NCBI RefSeq assembly: GCF_033100135.1
Contig: NZ_CP136920.1
Coordinates: 5,637,001-5,701,000 of the forward strand
From: Rubellicoccus peritrichatus
GTDB taxonomy: Bacteria; Verrucomicrobiota; Verrucomicrobiia; Opitutales; Cerasicoccaceae
Direction of reading: 5' to 3'
Length of the DNA: 64,000 bases
Made by a program: the position numbers and the translations under genes. Below the pieces are notes generated by a model. It did not search any database and had not been told where the DNA came from. It saw nothing but the letters and a program-made list of their open reading frames with translations. The stretch's first letter is position 1. The number at the start of each line of letters is the position of its first letter. Shown piece by piece: positions 9,246-17,329 of this stretch.

Positions 9246-10268
9246 ATGAGTTATCGAGTCGGAATAGTCGGTGCCACAGGTGCCGTGGGTCAAGAATTGA
9301 TCGATCTACTCTATGCGCGGAATTTCCCCATGGAGTCGTTGACGCTGCTGGCGTCCAGCCGTTCGGCGGGTAAAACTATTACCCGTGGCGACAAATCATG
9401 GACCGTCGAGCTGGCTTGCCCGGAAGCCTTCGATAACCTCGACATTGCTATTTTCAGTGCTGGTGGTTCCACTTCGACCGACCTCTGCCCGGAAGCCGCC
9501 AAGCGCAACTGCGTCGCGGTTGATAACAGCTCTGCTTTCAGGATGGACCCGAACGTCCCACTCGTCGTTCCGGAAATCAACGCTGAGGCTGTTCGTGGAC
9601 ATCAAGGCATCATTGCCAATCCGAATTGCTCAACCGCCGTTGCCCTGATGGGACTCTGGCCGTTGCATGAGCTGTTCGGCCTCAAGCGCTTCTTTGCCTC
9701 AACCTATCAGGCTGCATCCGGGGCCGGAGCCGCCGCCATGGCCGAATTGGAAGACCAGGTCCGCTCATGGGTAAAAGGCGAACCAATGAAAGCTGAACAA
9801 TTCCCGCATCAGCTGGCTTTCAACTTACTACCTCACGTCGATAAGTTCTTTGAAGACGGTTACACCAAGGAGGAGCATAAAATGCTCAACGAAAGCCGCA
9901 AGATCATGAACTTGCCGGAGCTTCGTGCTTCTACCACGTGCGTCCGGGTACCAGTGCTTCGTGCTCACAGTATTGCAATCAATGCCGAGTTCGAACGTCC
10001 AGTCGATGTCGTCAAGGCACGTGAGGCGATTAGTGGATTCGCCGGAGCGGATCTTTGTGACGAGCCAGCGGAAAACCGTTACCCTATGCCGATCGACTTT
10101 TCCGGAAAGGAAAAATGCGGCGTTGGGCGCATCCGTATCGACAGCGCACTGGACAATGGCCTGGCCTTATGGGTCGTCGGTGACCAGCTTTGGAAAGGTG
10201 CCGCTCTCAACGCAGTGCAAATCGCCGAAGCCCTGGTTAAACTAGATGCGGTTGCAGTAAGCGTTTAA
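9246..10268 (+). CDS. asd: Aspartate-semialdehyde dehydrogenase
   Basis: Reduces aspartyl phosphate to aspartate semialdehyde with NADPH, feeding lysine/diaminopimelate, threonine and methionine synthesis. The N-terminal Rossmann motif is VGIVGATGAVG, followed by FSAGGSTS, NSSAFRM and PLVVPEIN. The catalytic Cys128 lies in NPNCSTA. The substrate-binding region RVPVLRAHSIAINAEF and the end DNGLALWVVGDQLWKGAALNAVQIAE are typical. It has 340 residues, the normal length. ATG 9246 is preferred; an in-frame TTG lies at 9234 and would overlap the divergent transpeptidase start. Confidence 0.96.
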   Translation: MSYRVGIVGATGAVGQELIDLLYARNFPMESLTLLASSRSAGKTITRGDKSWTVELACPEAFDNLDIAIFSAGGSTSTDLCPEAAKRNCVAVDNSSAFRMDPNVPLVVPEINAEAVRGHQGIIANPNCSTAVALMGLWPLHELFGLKRFFASTYQAASGAGAAAMAELEDQVRSWVKGEPMKAEQFPHQLAFNLLPHVDKFFEDGYTKEEHKMLNESRKIMNLPELRASTTCVRVPVLRAHSIAINAEFERPVDVVKAREAISGFAGADLCDEPAENRYPMPIDFSGKEKCGVGRIRIDSALDNGLALWVVGDQLWKGAALNAVQIAEALVKLDAVAVSV

Positions 10269-10423
10269 CTCGAAGCAGCCAAGGCACGATAAGTAGGTGC
10301 ACATTATTCAGAATATCAATTTGGACTTTCCACCTTGACTGTAACAAGGTCGAATATAGCATTCTCCGGTTCCTTGATTTGCTTAGGAAACAGCATGGAT
10401 CCATTTTTAAGTTTCACTCATAC

Positions 10424-10499
10424 GGGGGCGTAGCTCAGGGGATAGAGCAGTGGTTTTCTAAACCATTGGTCGCAGGTTCGAATCCTGCCGCCCCTGCCA
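10424..10499 (+). tRNA. tRNA-Arg (anticodon TCT)
   Basis: 76-base cloverleaf. The acceptor stem GGGGGCG (10424-10430) pairs with CGCCCCT (10489-10495) with one G-U pair, followed by discriminator G and an encoded CCA. The D stem is GCTC/GAGC. The anticodon stem GTGGT/ACCAT encloses the loop TTTCTAA, giving anticodon TCT for AGA codons. The T arm is GCAGG-TTCGAAT-CCTGC. Confidence 0.96.
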
Positions 10500-10553
10500 A
10501 GTGTGATATAAATTTCCATTGTCAATAAAGGCTCTTTGGCATAATAAACTGGC

Positions 10554-11255
10554 ATGAATATAAGCACTCATTACTGCAACTTTTTCGCCATACTTTTTCT
10601 TGGATTACTTCAAGCACAAGCCCAAAGCCAATTTGCTGGAACCTACTATGGTGAGCTGGATGAGGCGATTGTAGTACGTGGACAAACAGTTCAACCACGC
10701 GAAAAAGTCAGCAACATTGTCGCCACGGTAACAGACTCCGGAAACTTGACCATTACCGGAATCTCGGAAGTGCGTGGTATGGTTGATGCAGATGGTTTAA
10801 TATCCATAACCGACAACGGCGGCTACGGTTTTGAAACAGGAACGATCACCAACAACACGATCAACATGAATGGTGAGTCAGTGAAGGATAATGGCATCCG
10901 TATAGACGAGTACTGGATAGTAGCCACACGCAACACACCTGTGACGAGTATTTTCCCGGATGCCCAAGCCGAGCGGAACAATTGGAATTACGTGCCCTGG
11001 TTTGGCTACTTCAATGGTGCTGACTTCCCATGGATTTATCACCAATCCCTAAAGTCTGTTTACTGCACGGGAACCGAGAGCGACCTATGGCTCTTCTATC
11101 CGCCCTTGCAATGGGTTTACACCAACAGGGATAGCTATCCATGGTTTTACAGTCCATCCGTTAATAGCTGGATTTTTTATGATACCAGTATCGAGACGCC
11201 AGAGTGGTTCTTCAACCAGCGCACAGGCGCTTGGTTCAGCGAGAGCAATGGCTAA
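10554..11255 (+). CDS. Secreted protein with aromatic-rich C-terminal module
   Basis: A 233-residue protein. The signal peptide covers about residues 1-24 (cleavage after LLQAQA). Residues 25-125 form a beta-rich domain with G-T-I-T-N phrases. From about residue 145 the chain is dominated by W, Y and F in short repeats: WFGYFNGADFPWIYH, LWLFYPPLQWVYTN, YPWFYSPSVNSWIFYD, WFFNQRTGAWFSE. The same module closes the protein at 15278-16375. Its function is not known; a surface-attachment or binding module is a guess. It lies just downstream of the tRNA gene. Confidence 0.75.
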   Translation: MNISTHYCNFFAILFLGLLQAQAQSQFAGTYYGELDEAIVVRGQTVQPREKVSNIVATVTDSGNLTITGISEVRGMVDADGLISITDNGGYGFETGTITNNTINMNGESVKDNGIRIDEYWIVATRNTPVTSIFPDAQAERNNWNYVPWFGYFNGADFPWIYHQSLKSVYCTGTESDLWLFYPPLQWVYTNRDSYPWFYSPSVNSWIFYDTSIETPEWFFNQRTGAWFSESNG

Positions 11256-11330
11256 GCGTTCGTTAGATGATTGAAAGGCAATCTACCTTTCGCGCCTGCA
11301 AGATACACTAAGCGTATTTTCAAACGAGAC

Positions 11331-11549
11331 TTAGGACTGCCCATCAGGAGCGTTGGGTGATCCCTCTTTGTAACTGAATGGTTGCTTTCGAAAGAGTTCT
11401 GGCTCTTCCGCCCATTCGCCATTCTCTAAAAGCCGGTAAGCTTCAAACTGGTAACCCATGGTTTTATCACCGTGGACGCCCGTAGTTTTCACGACCGTGT
11501 TAGTCACATCATTGATTAAAATATTATTTGGCCTGCTATACTTTTCCAT
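11331..11549 (-). CDS. Small hypothetical protein
   Basis: A 72-residue frame: hydrophilic, no signal peptide, with a plausible globular composition (MEKYSRPNNILINDV ... MGYQFEAYRLLENGEWAEEPELF). It starts with ATG, preceded on the minus strand by GTGAGAA, a weak ribosome-binding match. No family was recognised. It could be a real short gene or chance; no second gene overlaps it. Confidence 0.35.
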   Translation of the reverse strand: MEKYSRPNNILINDVTNTVVKTTGVHGDKTMGYQFEAYRLLENGEWAEEPELFRKQPFSYKEGSPNAPDGQS

Positions 11550-11648
11550 TTCTCACGATGCTTATCATATTTGGATAAACAATAGACTGTGAATGCTTTA
11601 AAATCTATCTCCTTGCATAAGCACTAGTACGAAGCAACTGTGCTAAAG

Positions 11649-11681
11649 GCATCAGAGGCTGGAACAACTCTGATGCAGATT
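11649..11681 (+). terminator. Terminator-like hairpin upstream of exbB-like gene
   Basis: A perfect 9-bp stem GCATCAGAG (11649-11657) / CTCTGATGC (11668-11676), a 10-base loop, then AGATTTTT. It sits about 105 bases before the ExbB-like start. It might end a transcript from upstream or act in the leader of the ExbB/ExbD operon. Confidence 0.45.
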
Positions 11682-11786
11682 TTTAATGGAGATACTGAAG
11701 ACTGTTATCAGAATCCTATGTTAGACACAATCATAAGTGTGAAAAAGACCTTGATGCGGCGGCATCGAGCGACAAGCTAGCCCGTC

Positions 11787-12377
11787 ATGGAAAATATTTT
11801 CACAGGGGCCGGAGTATTCCTCTATCCACTGGCATTATGCTCAATCCTCGCGCTATTCATTATCGTAGAGCGGCTGACTGCATTGCGGACAAGGAAGATC
11901 CTGCCAAAGGATCTGGTGGACAAATTCGTGACGGGCGAAGTGCTGGATCTTGATGGCGACCACGACTCAGTCGGCGGACGCATACTCTTTTTCTATCAGT
12001 TGAACCGACCTGATCCGGACGCCCTGAAGGCTTTTGCATCGCTCGAAACCACTCGTCTTGAACGTGGGATGTTCATTCTCGATATCGTGGTTGGTGCCGC
12101 TCCTTTACTTGGACTACTGGGCACGGTTACTGGTCTGATTCAAGTTTTTGCGGGAATTGACGCGGAAAGCGGAATGCCCGACCCGACCCTTTTCATGCAG
12201 GGAATCGCCCTTGCACTGACCACGACCATGCTTGGGCTGGCCATCGCCATTCCTGCACTGGTTGGCAACAGCTACCTGACCCGTCGTGTCGATATGCTCA
12301 CTGCCCAGATCAACGTCGGTGTAGAGCGCATGATAGATCTGGCCAAAACCAGGGCCAAAGCCGATTTGAAGGCGTAA
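11787..12377 (+). CDS. MotA/TolQ/ExbB proton-channel protein
   Basis: A 196-residue inner-membrane protein. An N-terminal helix (FLYPLALCSILALFIIVERL) is followed by a cytoplasmic loop and then two more helices: AAPLLGLLGTVTGLIQVF and GIALALTTTMLGLAIAIPALVGN, which hold the LLGTVTG and T-T-xxGL-AIAIPA signatures of the family. With ExbD/TolR partners these proteins use the proton gradient to energise outer-membrane transport or envelope maintenance. The partner gene follows after 8 bases. No tonB or tolA gene is in the window, so Exb versus Tol assignment is open. Confidence 0.9.
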   Translation: MENIFTGAGVFLYPLALCSILALFIIVERLTALRTRKILPKDLVDKFVTGEVLDLDGDHDSVGGRILFFYQLNRPDPDALKAFASLETTRLERGMFILDIVVGAAPLLGLLGTVTGLIQVFAGIDAESGMPDPTLFMQGIALALTTTMLGLAIAIPALVGNSYLTRRVDMLTAQINVGVERMIDLAKTRAKADLKA

Positions 12378-12385
12378 AAGAAGCG

Positions 12386-12778
12386 ATGAATCTGAAAAAG
12401 CACCGCCGGAAGGCAGAGATCAATATCGTTCCGCTGATCGATGTGCTGATCGTACTCATTTTCTTCTTCATCATGACGATGCAGTTCAGGAACATGAATG
12501 TGCTCAACATAACTCCTCCAACAATGGAGACGGCGGGAAAAAGCACAAACACCGAACAAATTACGGTTGGGATCAGCCCTGAAGGCGAATTTTACGTCAA
12601 TAACGAGATCATGGCTGAGGAGGCGATTCCCGAGTTCTTCGTTGAAGCCGCCAAACAAGATCCCAAACCCTCGATTCTGCTTATGGCCGACGAGGATGTG
12701 CCGCTCAAACATGTTACTTTTATCATGGACCAGTCCCGCAAGGCGAATATGGACAAAGTGCGTCTGCAGACCCGCTAA
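12386..12778 (+). CDS. ExbD/TolR family biopolymer transport protein
   Basis: A 130-residue protein with the family layout: a short cytoplasmic N-terminus, then one helix INIVPLIDVLIVLIFFFIM containing the conserved membrane Asp of the PLIDVxxxL motif. A periplasmic domain follows, ending VTFIMDQSRKANMDKVRLQT, the usual 'xxVxxxMDxxKxAGxxxvxLxT' type of end. It forms the proton-driven motor with the preceding ExbB-like protein (8-base gap, one operon). Confidence 0.9.
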   Translation: MNLKKHRRKAEINIVPLIDVLIVLIFFFIMTMQFRNMNVLNITPPTMETAGKSTNTEQITVGISPEGEFYVNNEIMAEEAIPEFFVEAAKQDPKPSILLMADEDVPLKHVTFIMDQSRKANMDKVRLQTR

Positions 12779-12933
12779 CGGAATCCATGCTTCTACTATA
12801 ATATTCTTGCGCAGATCACTGGCCATTCGGTCAAAAGTGATTCAGATCTTCTACCGGGCTCTCTTTTCGTTTGCCAAACTATGCGCAATCGTAGCAATTA
12901 ATTGATCTACAACTCATAACCCCACAAATATTT

Positions 12934-13971
12934 ATGCCTAGACCAGTTACATTATTCACCGGCCAGTGGGCCGACCTCTCACTCGAAGAACTCGCACCGC
13001 GCGTTGCTGAAATGGGCTATGATGGCCTTGAGCTCGCCTGCTGGGGTGATCACTTCGAAGTCGATAAGGCCACGAACAAAAAGTATTTTAAGGAAAAGTG
13101 GGAGATCCTCGCTGATAACGGACTGACCTGCTATTCGATCTCCAATCACCTTGTAGGCCAGGCGGTCTGTGATAACATTGACGAGCGTCACAAAGCAATC
13201 CTGCCAGCCTATGTTTATGGAGACGGCAAGCCGGAAGGCGTCCGCAAACGCGCTGCCAAAGAAATGATCGCGACAGCCAAGGCTTGCCGTAAATTCATGG
13301 ACGCAAAGCCCGACAGCCTTCCCGGCGGTTTCCCAGCTGTGGTGAACGGCTTCACAGGCTCATCCATCTGGCACCTGCTCTACTCTTTTCCGCCAGCAAG
13401 CCCCAAAATGATTGCCGACGGCTTTGCCGATTTCGGCAAACGCTGGAAGCCAATCCTGGATGCTTTCGACAAGGTTGATGTCAACTTCGCCCTCGAAGTC
13501 CACCCGACCGAAATCGCCTTCGATATCGCCAGTGCTCAAAAGGCTATTGAGGCAGTCAAGGGCCACAAACGCTTTGGCTTCAACTACGACCCAAGTCATC
13601 TCGGCTACCAAGGTGTCGACTATGTGAAGTTTATCCGGGAATTTGCAGACCGTATCTACCACGTGCACATGAAGGACGTATGGTGGGGGCATGGTGACGG
13701 GACCGTTGGCGTATTTGGAGGCCACACTGAATTCGGTGATCACCGCCGTTACTGGGATTTCCGTTCTCTCGGACACGGTGATATTAAGTTCGAAGACATC
13801 ATTGTTGCCCTGAACGACATCGGCTATGCGGGTCCGCTCTCCATTGAATGGGAAGACATCCGTATGGATCGTTTCCATGGAGCAACTGAAGCAGCTGAGT
13901 TTACACGTTCAGTTGATTTTCCCACCAGCAACGTCGCCTTCGACGCAGCTTTTGACAAAGAAAATCAGTAA
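12934..13971 (+). CDS. Sugar phosphate isomerase/epimerase (xylose-isomerase-like TIM barrel)
   Basis: A 345-residue cytoplasmic protein of the AP-endonuclease-2/xylose-isomerase-like TIM barrel superfamily. Visible metal-site phrases are [53 protein letters not shown] and [13 protein letters not shown], supplying the Glu/Asp/His ligands of these enzymes. Members isomerise or epimerise sugars, ketoses or inositol derivatives; the substrate is not determinable. A Gfo/Idh/MocA oxidoreductase follows after 33 bases, a very common partnership in oxidative sugar or polyol breakdown, and the two share a strong terminator. Confidence 0.88.
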   Translation: MPRPVTLFTGQWADLSLEELAPRVAEMGYDGLELACWGDHFEVDKATNKKYFKEKWEILADNGLTCYSISNHLVGQAVCDNIDERHKAILPAYVYGDGKPEGVRKRAAKEMIATAKACRKFMDAKPDSLPGGFPAVVNGFTGSSIWHLLYSFPPASPKMIADGFADFGKRWKPILDAFDKVDVNFALEVHPTEIAFDIASAQKAIEAVKGHKRFGFNYDPSHLGYQGVDYVKFIREFADRIYHVHMKDVWWGHGDGTVGVFGGHTEFGDHRRYWDFRSLGHGDIKFEDIIVALNDIGYAGPLSIEWEDIRMDRFHGATEAAEFTRSVDFPTSNVAFDAAFDKENQ

Positions 13972-14004
13972 AAAGTAACCTTTAAACCTTTTATTTAACC
14001 ACAG

Positions 14005-15171
14005 ATGGCACTTAATAGAAAATTACGCATGGGCATGGTCGGTGGTGGCCAGGGAGCATTTATCGGAGCCGTTCACCGCATGGCGGCAAACCTAGACGGC
14101 AAGATCGAGCTCGTAGCAGGTTGCTTCTCCAGCGATCCTAAAAAATCAAAAGCTTCCGGGAAGGAGCTCTTTCTCTCCAGCGACCGCATTTATACCAACT
14201 ATGAGGAAATGGCTAAAACAGAGGCCGCCCTGCCCGCAGACAAACGGATCGACTTCGTGTCCATCGTCACTCCGAACCACATGCACTTCCCGGTTGCGGC
14301 CGCTTTCCTCAAAGCTGGTATCAATGTGGTCTGTGACAAACCAATGACTTTCGACCTGGCCGAGGCCAAGCAGCTGCGCACCATCGCCAAACGCTCCAAG
14401 AAAGTCTTTGCACTGACCCACAACTACACTGGCTATCCAATGGTCAAGGAAGCCCGTGATATCGTCAGCAAAGGCAAGATCGGCAAAATTCTTAAAATTG
14501 TCGCAGAGTATCCGCAAGGCTGGTTGATCGACGCAATTGAGAACGACGATCAGAAACAAGCCGCCTGGCGCACAGACCCAAAACGCGCAGGTGCTTCCTG
14601 CTGCATGGGCGACATCGGCACACATGCCGAGAATCTAGGGCGCTATATCACCGGTCTTGAGATCGACGAAATCTGTGCCGAGTTCACCACCTTTGTCCCA
14701 GGCCGCAAGCTCGAAGACGACGGCAACTGCCTCATCCGCTACAAAGGCGGAGCCAAAGGCATTCTTTTTGCCTCTCAGATTTCTGCTGGCGAAGAGAACA
14801 ATCTCAACATCCGCATTTACGGCACCAAGGGTTCACTCGAATGGTTCCAGGAGCACCCGAATGAATTAGTCATGAAGTTTCAGGACAAGCCACGCCAGAT
14901 CATTCGTCGTGGCAATGGATATGTATCCAAAGCTGCTGCCGGCAGCTCACGCCTGCCAGCCGGCCACCAGGAAGCTTTTCTTGAAGCCTTCGCCAACATT
15001 TACGTCGCCGCCTCAGATGCAATTGCCGACGAAGTTCAGGGCAAATTCCCGCGCAAGTCCGGTTATGATTTTCCAGGCATCGAAGATGGCGTCTACGGCA
15101 TGGCTTTCATAGAAACCGTGGTAAAGTCAGCCGGCACCAAGCAGAAGTGGACGAAGTTTCCAAAGGTGTGA
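14005..15171 (+). CDS. Gfo/Idh/MocA-family oxidoreductase
   Basis: A 388-residue NAD(P)-dependent dehydrogenase. The Rossmann fold starts MGMVGGGQGAFIGAVHR and continues to IDFVSIVTPNHMHFPVAAAFLKAGINVVCDKPMTFDLAEAK, whose DKP motif holds the catalytic Lys-Pro of the family. The C-terminal alpha/beta domain includes GDIGTHAENLGRYITG. No signal peptide, so cytoplasmic. It probably oxidises a sugar or cyclitol together with the upstream isomerase/epimerase. Confidence 0.92.
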   Translation: MALNRKLRMGMVGGGQGAFIGAVHRMAANLDGKIELVAGCFSSDPKKSKASGKELFLSSDRIYTNYEEMAKTEAALPADKRIDFVSIVTPNHMHFPVAAAFLKAGINVVCDKPMTFDLAEAKQLRTIAKRSKKVFALTHNYTGYPMVKEARDIVSKGKIGKILKIVAEYPQGWLIDAIENDDQKQAAWRTDPKRAGASCCMGDIGTHAENLGRYITGLEIDEICAEFTTFVPGRKLEDDGNCLIRYKGGAKGILFASQISAGEENNLNIRIYGTKGSLEWFQEHPNELVMKFQDKPRQIIRRGNGYVSKAAAGSSRLPAGHQEAFLEAFANIYVAASDAIADEVQGKFPRKSGYDFPGIEDGVYGMAFIETVVKSAGTKQKWTKFPKV

Positions 15172-15211
15172 GCTAAATCACGATAAGAGATAATTTACTC
15201 AATACAGAATA

Positions 15212-15250
15212 ACAAAACAGCCCGGTGTAAAAGCCGGGCTGTTGTTTTGT
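15212..15250. terminator. Strong bidirectional terminator
   Basis: A 9-bp perfect stem ACAGCCCGG (15217-15225) / CCGGGCTGT (15234-15242), flanked by AACAAA before and TGTTTTGT after. It stands between the end of the oxidoreductase gene and the end of the convergent secreted-protein gene (15278), so it can serve both. Confidence 0.85.
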
Positions 15251-15277
15251 GTAGAAAAGGTATTTTCTCAAGCTACC

Positions 15278-16375
15278 TCAAGGAGCTGTGAAAAAAGTAT
15301 TCGTATTGAAGTCAAAAAAGATACGTGGACCTGCGGAGTCCACATCGAAGAAGGTCCATGCGCCGCGATCATTGTTGTAGATCGATGGATAGACATCGCT
15401 GTTGGTGAAGACCCATCCCAACTCGAGATCAAAGATCCAAACGACAGTCGATTCATCAGTTGATGCGGTATAGAAAAAGCCGTGTGCTTCGTGATAATAC
15501 CAAGGTGGAGTCCCGACGAAGATCAGGCCAATCCAGTTTGAGAAAAAGAAGTTGTTACCAAGATCCGAACCACTCACGAAGAGACTTGTTGGTGTAGGAG
15601 CAGCCGTCACTGAAACGGTAACTGTATCCGTATCGACGCTCTTGCCAGCACTGTTCGTGATACGTGCCCAATACTTGGCCTCTTCGGTCAAAGCAGGTGT
15701 GGTAAAAGTGTAGTCATCGGCTTCCTTGATGCCGTTACTGGTGTCACCGCTCTCGCCCTGATACCATTGAAAGGAAATCAAACTACCGGTTGCCTCGACT
15801 TCGATCGTCGCAGTGGAACCACTGGTGACCGACATGCTGGTCGGACTATTCACAACGACAGGAGACTCTTCAACCAAGGTTGCGTTACTTGAGCCCTCAG
15901 CGGGATCGCCGATCGTAAAGTTAACGATGAAGGTGGCATCAAGATTTTCAAAATCAAAGGTTGCTTCTGTGGTTGATGGAGCAATCCCGGTTGATTCCGC
16001 ATCAGGCGTTGAAGTTGCAGTGATCGTAGCTGGTGACTTCGTAAAATCAATCGTAGCGGAAACCCCACCATAGGTTTCGAAGTTACTTCCGAGATCTGTA
16101 ACTAAGTCTTCATCAATGGTGCCAGAAAAAGTCAGTGGGACAGAAATACCGAATCCATAGACATTCCCGTTAATCGTGGTCGTAAGGGTAAAATCCCGGC
16201 CATCGATTTCCAGAGTTCCTGTGTAGGTATCTGAAGATCCAAAGGTCTTATTGTTCCAGGTACCTTCGTATTGTAGAGTTTGTTTTGAGGCGAAGTCGCC
16301 AAAGATCGAGGATGCATGCGCCGAAGCAGCAGCGAATAGGAGAGTTGCGCCTAGCGCAAAGAACTTCATTTTCAT
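15278..16375 (-). CDS. Secreted Ig-like protein with aromatic-rich C-terminal module
   Basis: A 365-residue protein. The signal peptide is at residues 1-21 (ends AAASAHA). Residues 22-155 are a beta-rich domain. Residues 165-255 form an immunoglobulin-like domain (SVTSGSTATIEVEATGSLISFQWYQGESG ... YWARITNSAGKSVDTDTVTVSV). From about residue 270 comes the aromatic module WIGLIFVGTPPWYYHEAHGFFY, VVWIFDLELGWVFTN, WTFFD, RIFFDFNTNTFF, matching the end of the protein at 10554-11255. No enzyme signature. It is likely exported or surface-attached; its role is unknown. Confidence 0.78.
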   Translation of the reverse strand: MKMKFFALGATLLFAAASAHASSIFGDFASKQTLQYEGTWNNKTFGSSDTYTGTLEIDGRDFTLTTTINGNVYGFGISVPLTFSGTIDEDLVTDLGSNFETYGGVSATIDFTKSPATITATSTPDAESTGIAPSTTEATFDFENLDATFIVNFTIGDPAEGSSNATLVEESPVVVNSPTSMSVTSGSTATIEVEATGSLISFQWYQGESGDTSNGIKEADDYTFTTPALTEEAKYWARITNSAGKSVDTDTVTVSVTAAPTPTSLFVSGSDLGNNFFFSNWIGLIFVGTPPWYYHEAHGFFYTASTDESTVVWIFDLELGWVFTNSDVYPSIYNNDRGAWTFFDVDSAGPRIFFDFNTNTFFTAP

Positions 16376-16519
16376 GAGCAGTTGTTTTACTTGTTGATCG
16401 AGTGAGCGCTACAAGAGCGTAGTATATCGTTTATGCTCGAAAAAACAGGAAAAGTCAATAAAAGCGTAGGCATTCGCTCACACTAAGAAGTTTTGTAAAT
16501 AATTAGTAAACAAGATCCT

Positions 16520-17242
16520 ATGAAAACTGCTGAAGCATTGACCTACCCCGAAAATCTCCTCGGCCAAGCCGCGACAGACACATCGGGTCTCAATGCCTGG
16601 CTCAGCATACAATTGCACCGTTGGGTCGCGCGGCTTGTCCACCTGACCATGACAGCAGGCGAACTGGTATTCTTATTAAGCCCCCTCAAAATCGGCAATA
16701 GAAACACGACAGCAGCTCTCAAACTACCATCAAATGCCAAAGCGGGAGATCTTGTTTTTGCTGTATCTAACTCTTTACGAGCCCGTTGCCTGAGGCGTGC
16801 TTTTCCTGACACCGGTTACACCCATGTTGGAGTTTTAGTAGGCAGTAAGGACTGTTGGAAAATCGTCCATGCCCGACCGGGGACACTCATCCACCGGTTT
16901 CGTGACGGTGGCGTGTGTGAAGACACATGGGAACATTTTGTTCAGGAATCCGATATTAGCGACCTGACCATCTTCCGGGCAAAAGGCTCCAACACCGAAG
17001 CCATTTCAAAGCTGGCCAAGCAAACGGCCGAGTCGGGCCAACGCTTTGACATCTGCTATGAACTGAGTCGCCAGGATGCCGTTTACTGCACCGAATTCAT
17101 CTGGCGCCTGGGCCTGGCCTTTGGTCAGGACTGGGTTGAAGACCGTTTTATGCGCTTCCGCTTCCTTTGGCTTTCAACCAAGGCCATTCGGCCAGAAGCC
17201 ATCACATCAAGTCAGTATCTCGACCCCATCAGGGCGCATTAA
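16520..17242 (+). CDS. YiiX-like permuted papain-fold hydrolase
   Basis: A 240-residue protein. After about 70 N-terminal residues with a hydrophobic stretch (VHLTMTAGELVFLLSPL) comes a domain like YiiX/YebB (permuted NlpC/P60). It contains AGDLVFAVSN, the catalytic His in YTHVGVLVGS, a middle strand WKIVHARPGTL, and the Cys in AVYCTEFIWR. The family hydrolyses amide bonds in cell-wall or lipid-linked substrates; the target here is unknown. No classical signal peptide is evident. It stands alone between a divergent secreted-protein gene and an MFS transporter gene. Confidence 0.75.
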   Translation: MKTAEALTYPENLLGQAATDTSGLNAWLSIQLHRWVARLVHLTMTAGELVFLLSPLKIGNRNTTAALKLPSNAKAGDLVFAVSNSLRARCLRRAFPDTGYTHVGVLVGSKDCWKIVHARPGTLIHRFRDGGVCEDTWEHFVQESDISDLTIFRAKGSNTEAISKLAKQTAESGQRFDICYELSRQDAVYCTEFIWRLGLAFGQDWVEDRFMRFRFLWLSTKAIRPEAITSSQYLDPIRAH

Positions 17243-17329
17243 AAACTTCATCCTCTACATAGCATAGTGTCTAGATGTCAAAACGAGCATTTGCCATCCT
17301 CCTAAAAATGTGACTCGTATTTCCGCTGC

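Larger units (their letters stand above)
11256..11786. other. Intergenic stretch without a confident gene
   Basis: About 530 bases between two plus-strand genes. It holds a possible small minus-strand frame (11331-11549) and a terminator-like hairpin (11649-11681), both listed separately. Nothing else recognisable was seen. Confidence 0.5.

Noticed and set aside
12567-12905. 112-codon plus-strand frame overlapping the ExbD gene
   Set aside because: It is a shifted-frame shadow of the ExbD coding sequence, with low-complexity Arg/Ser composition.
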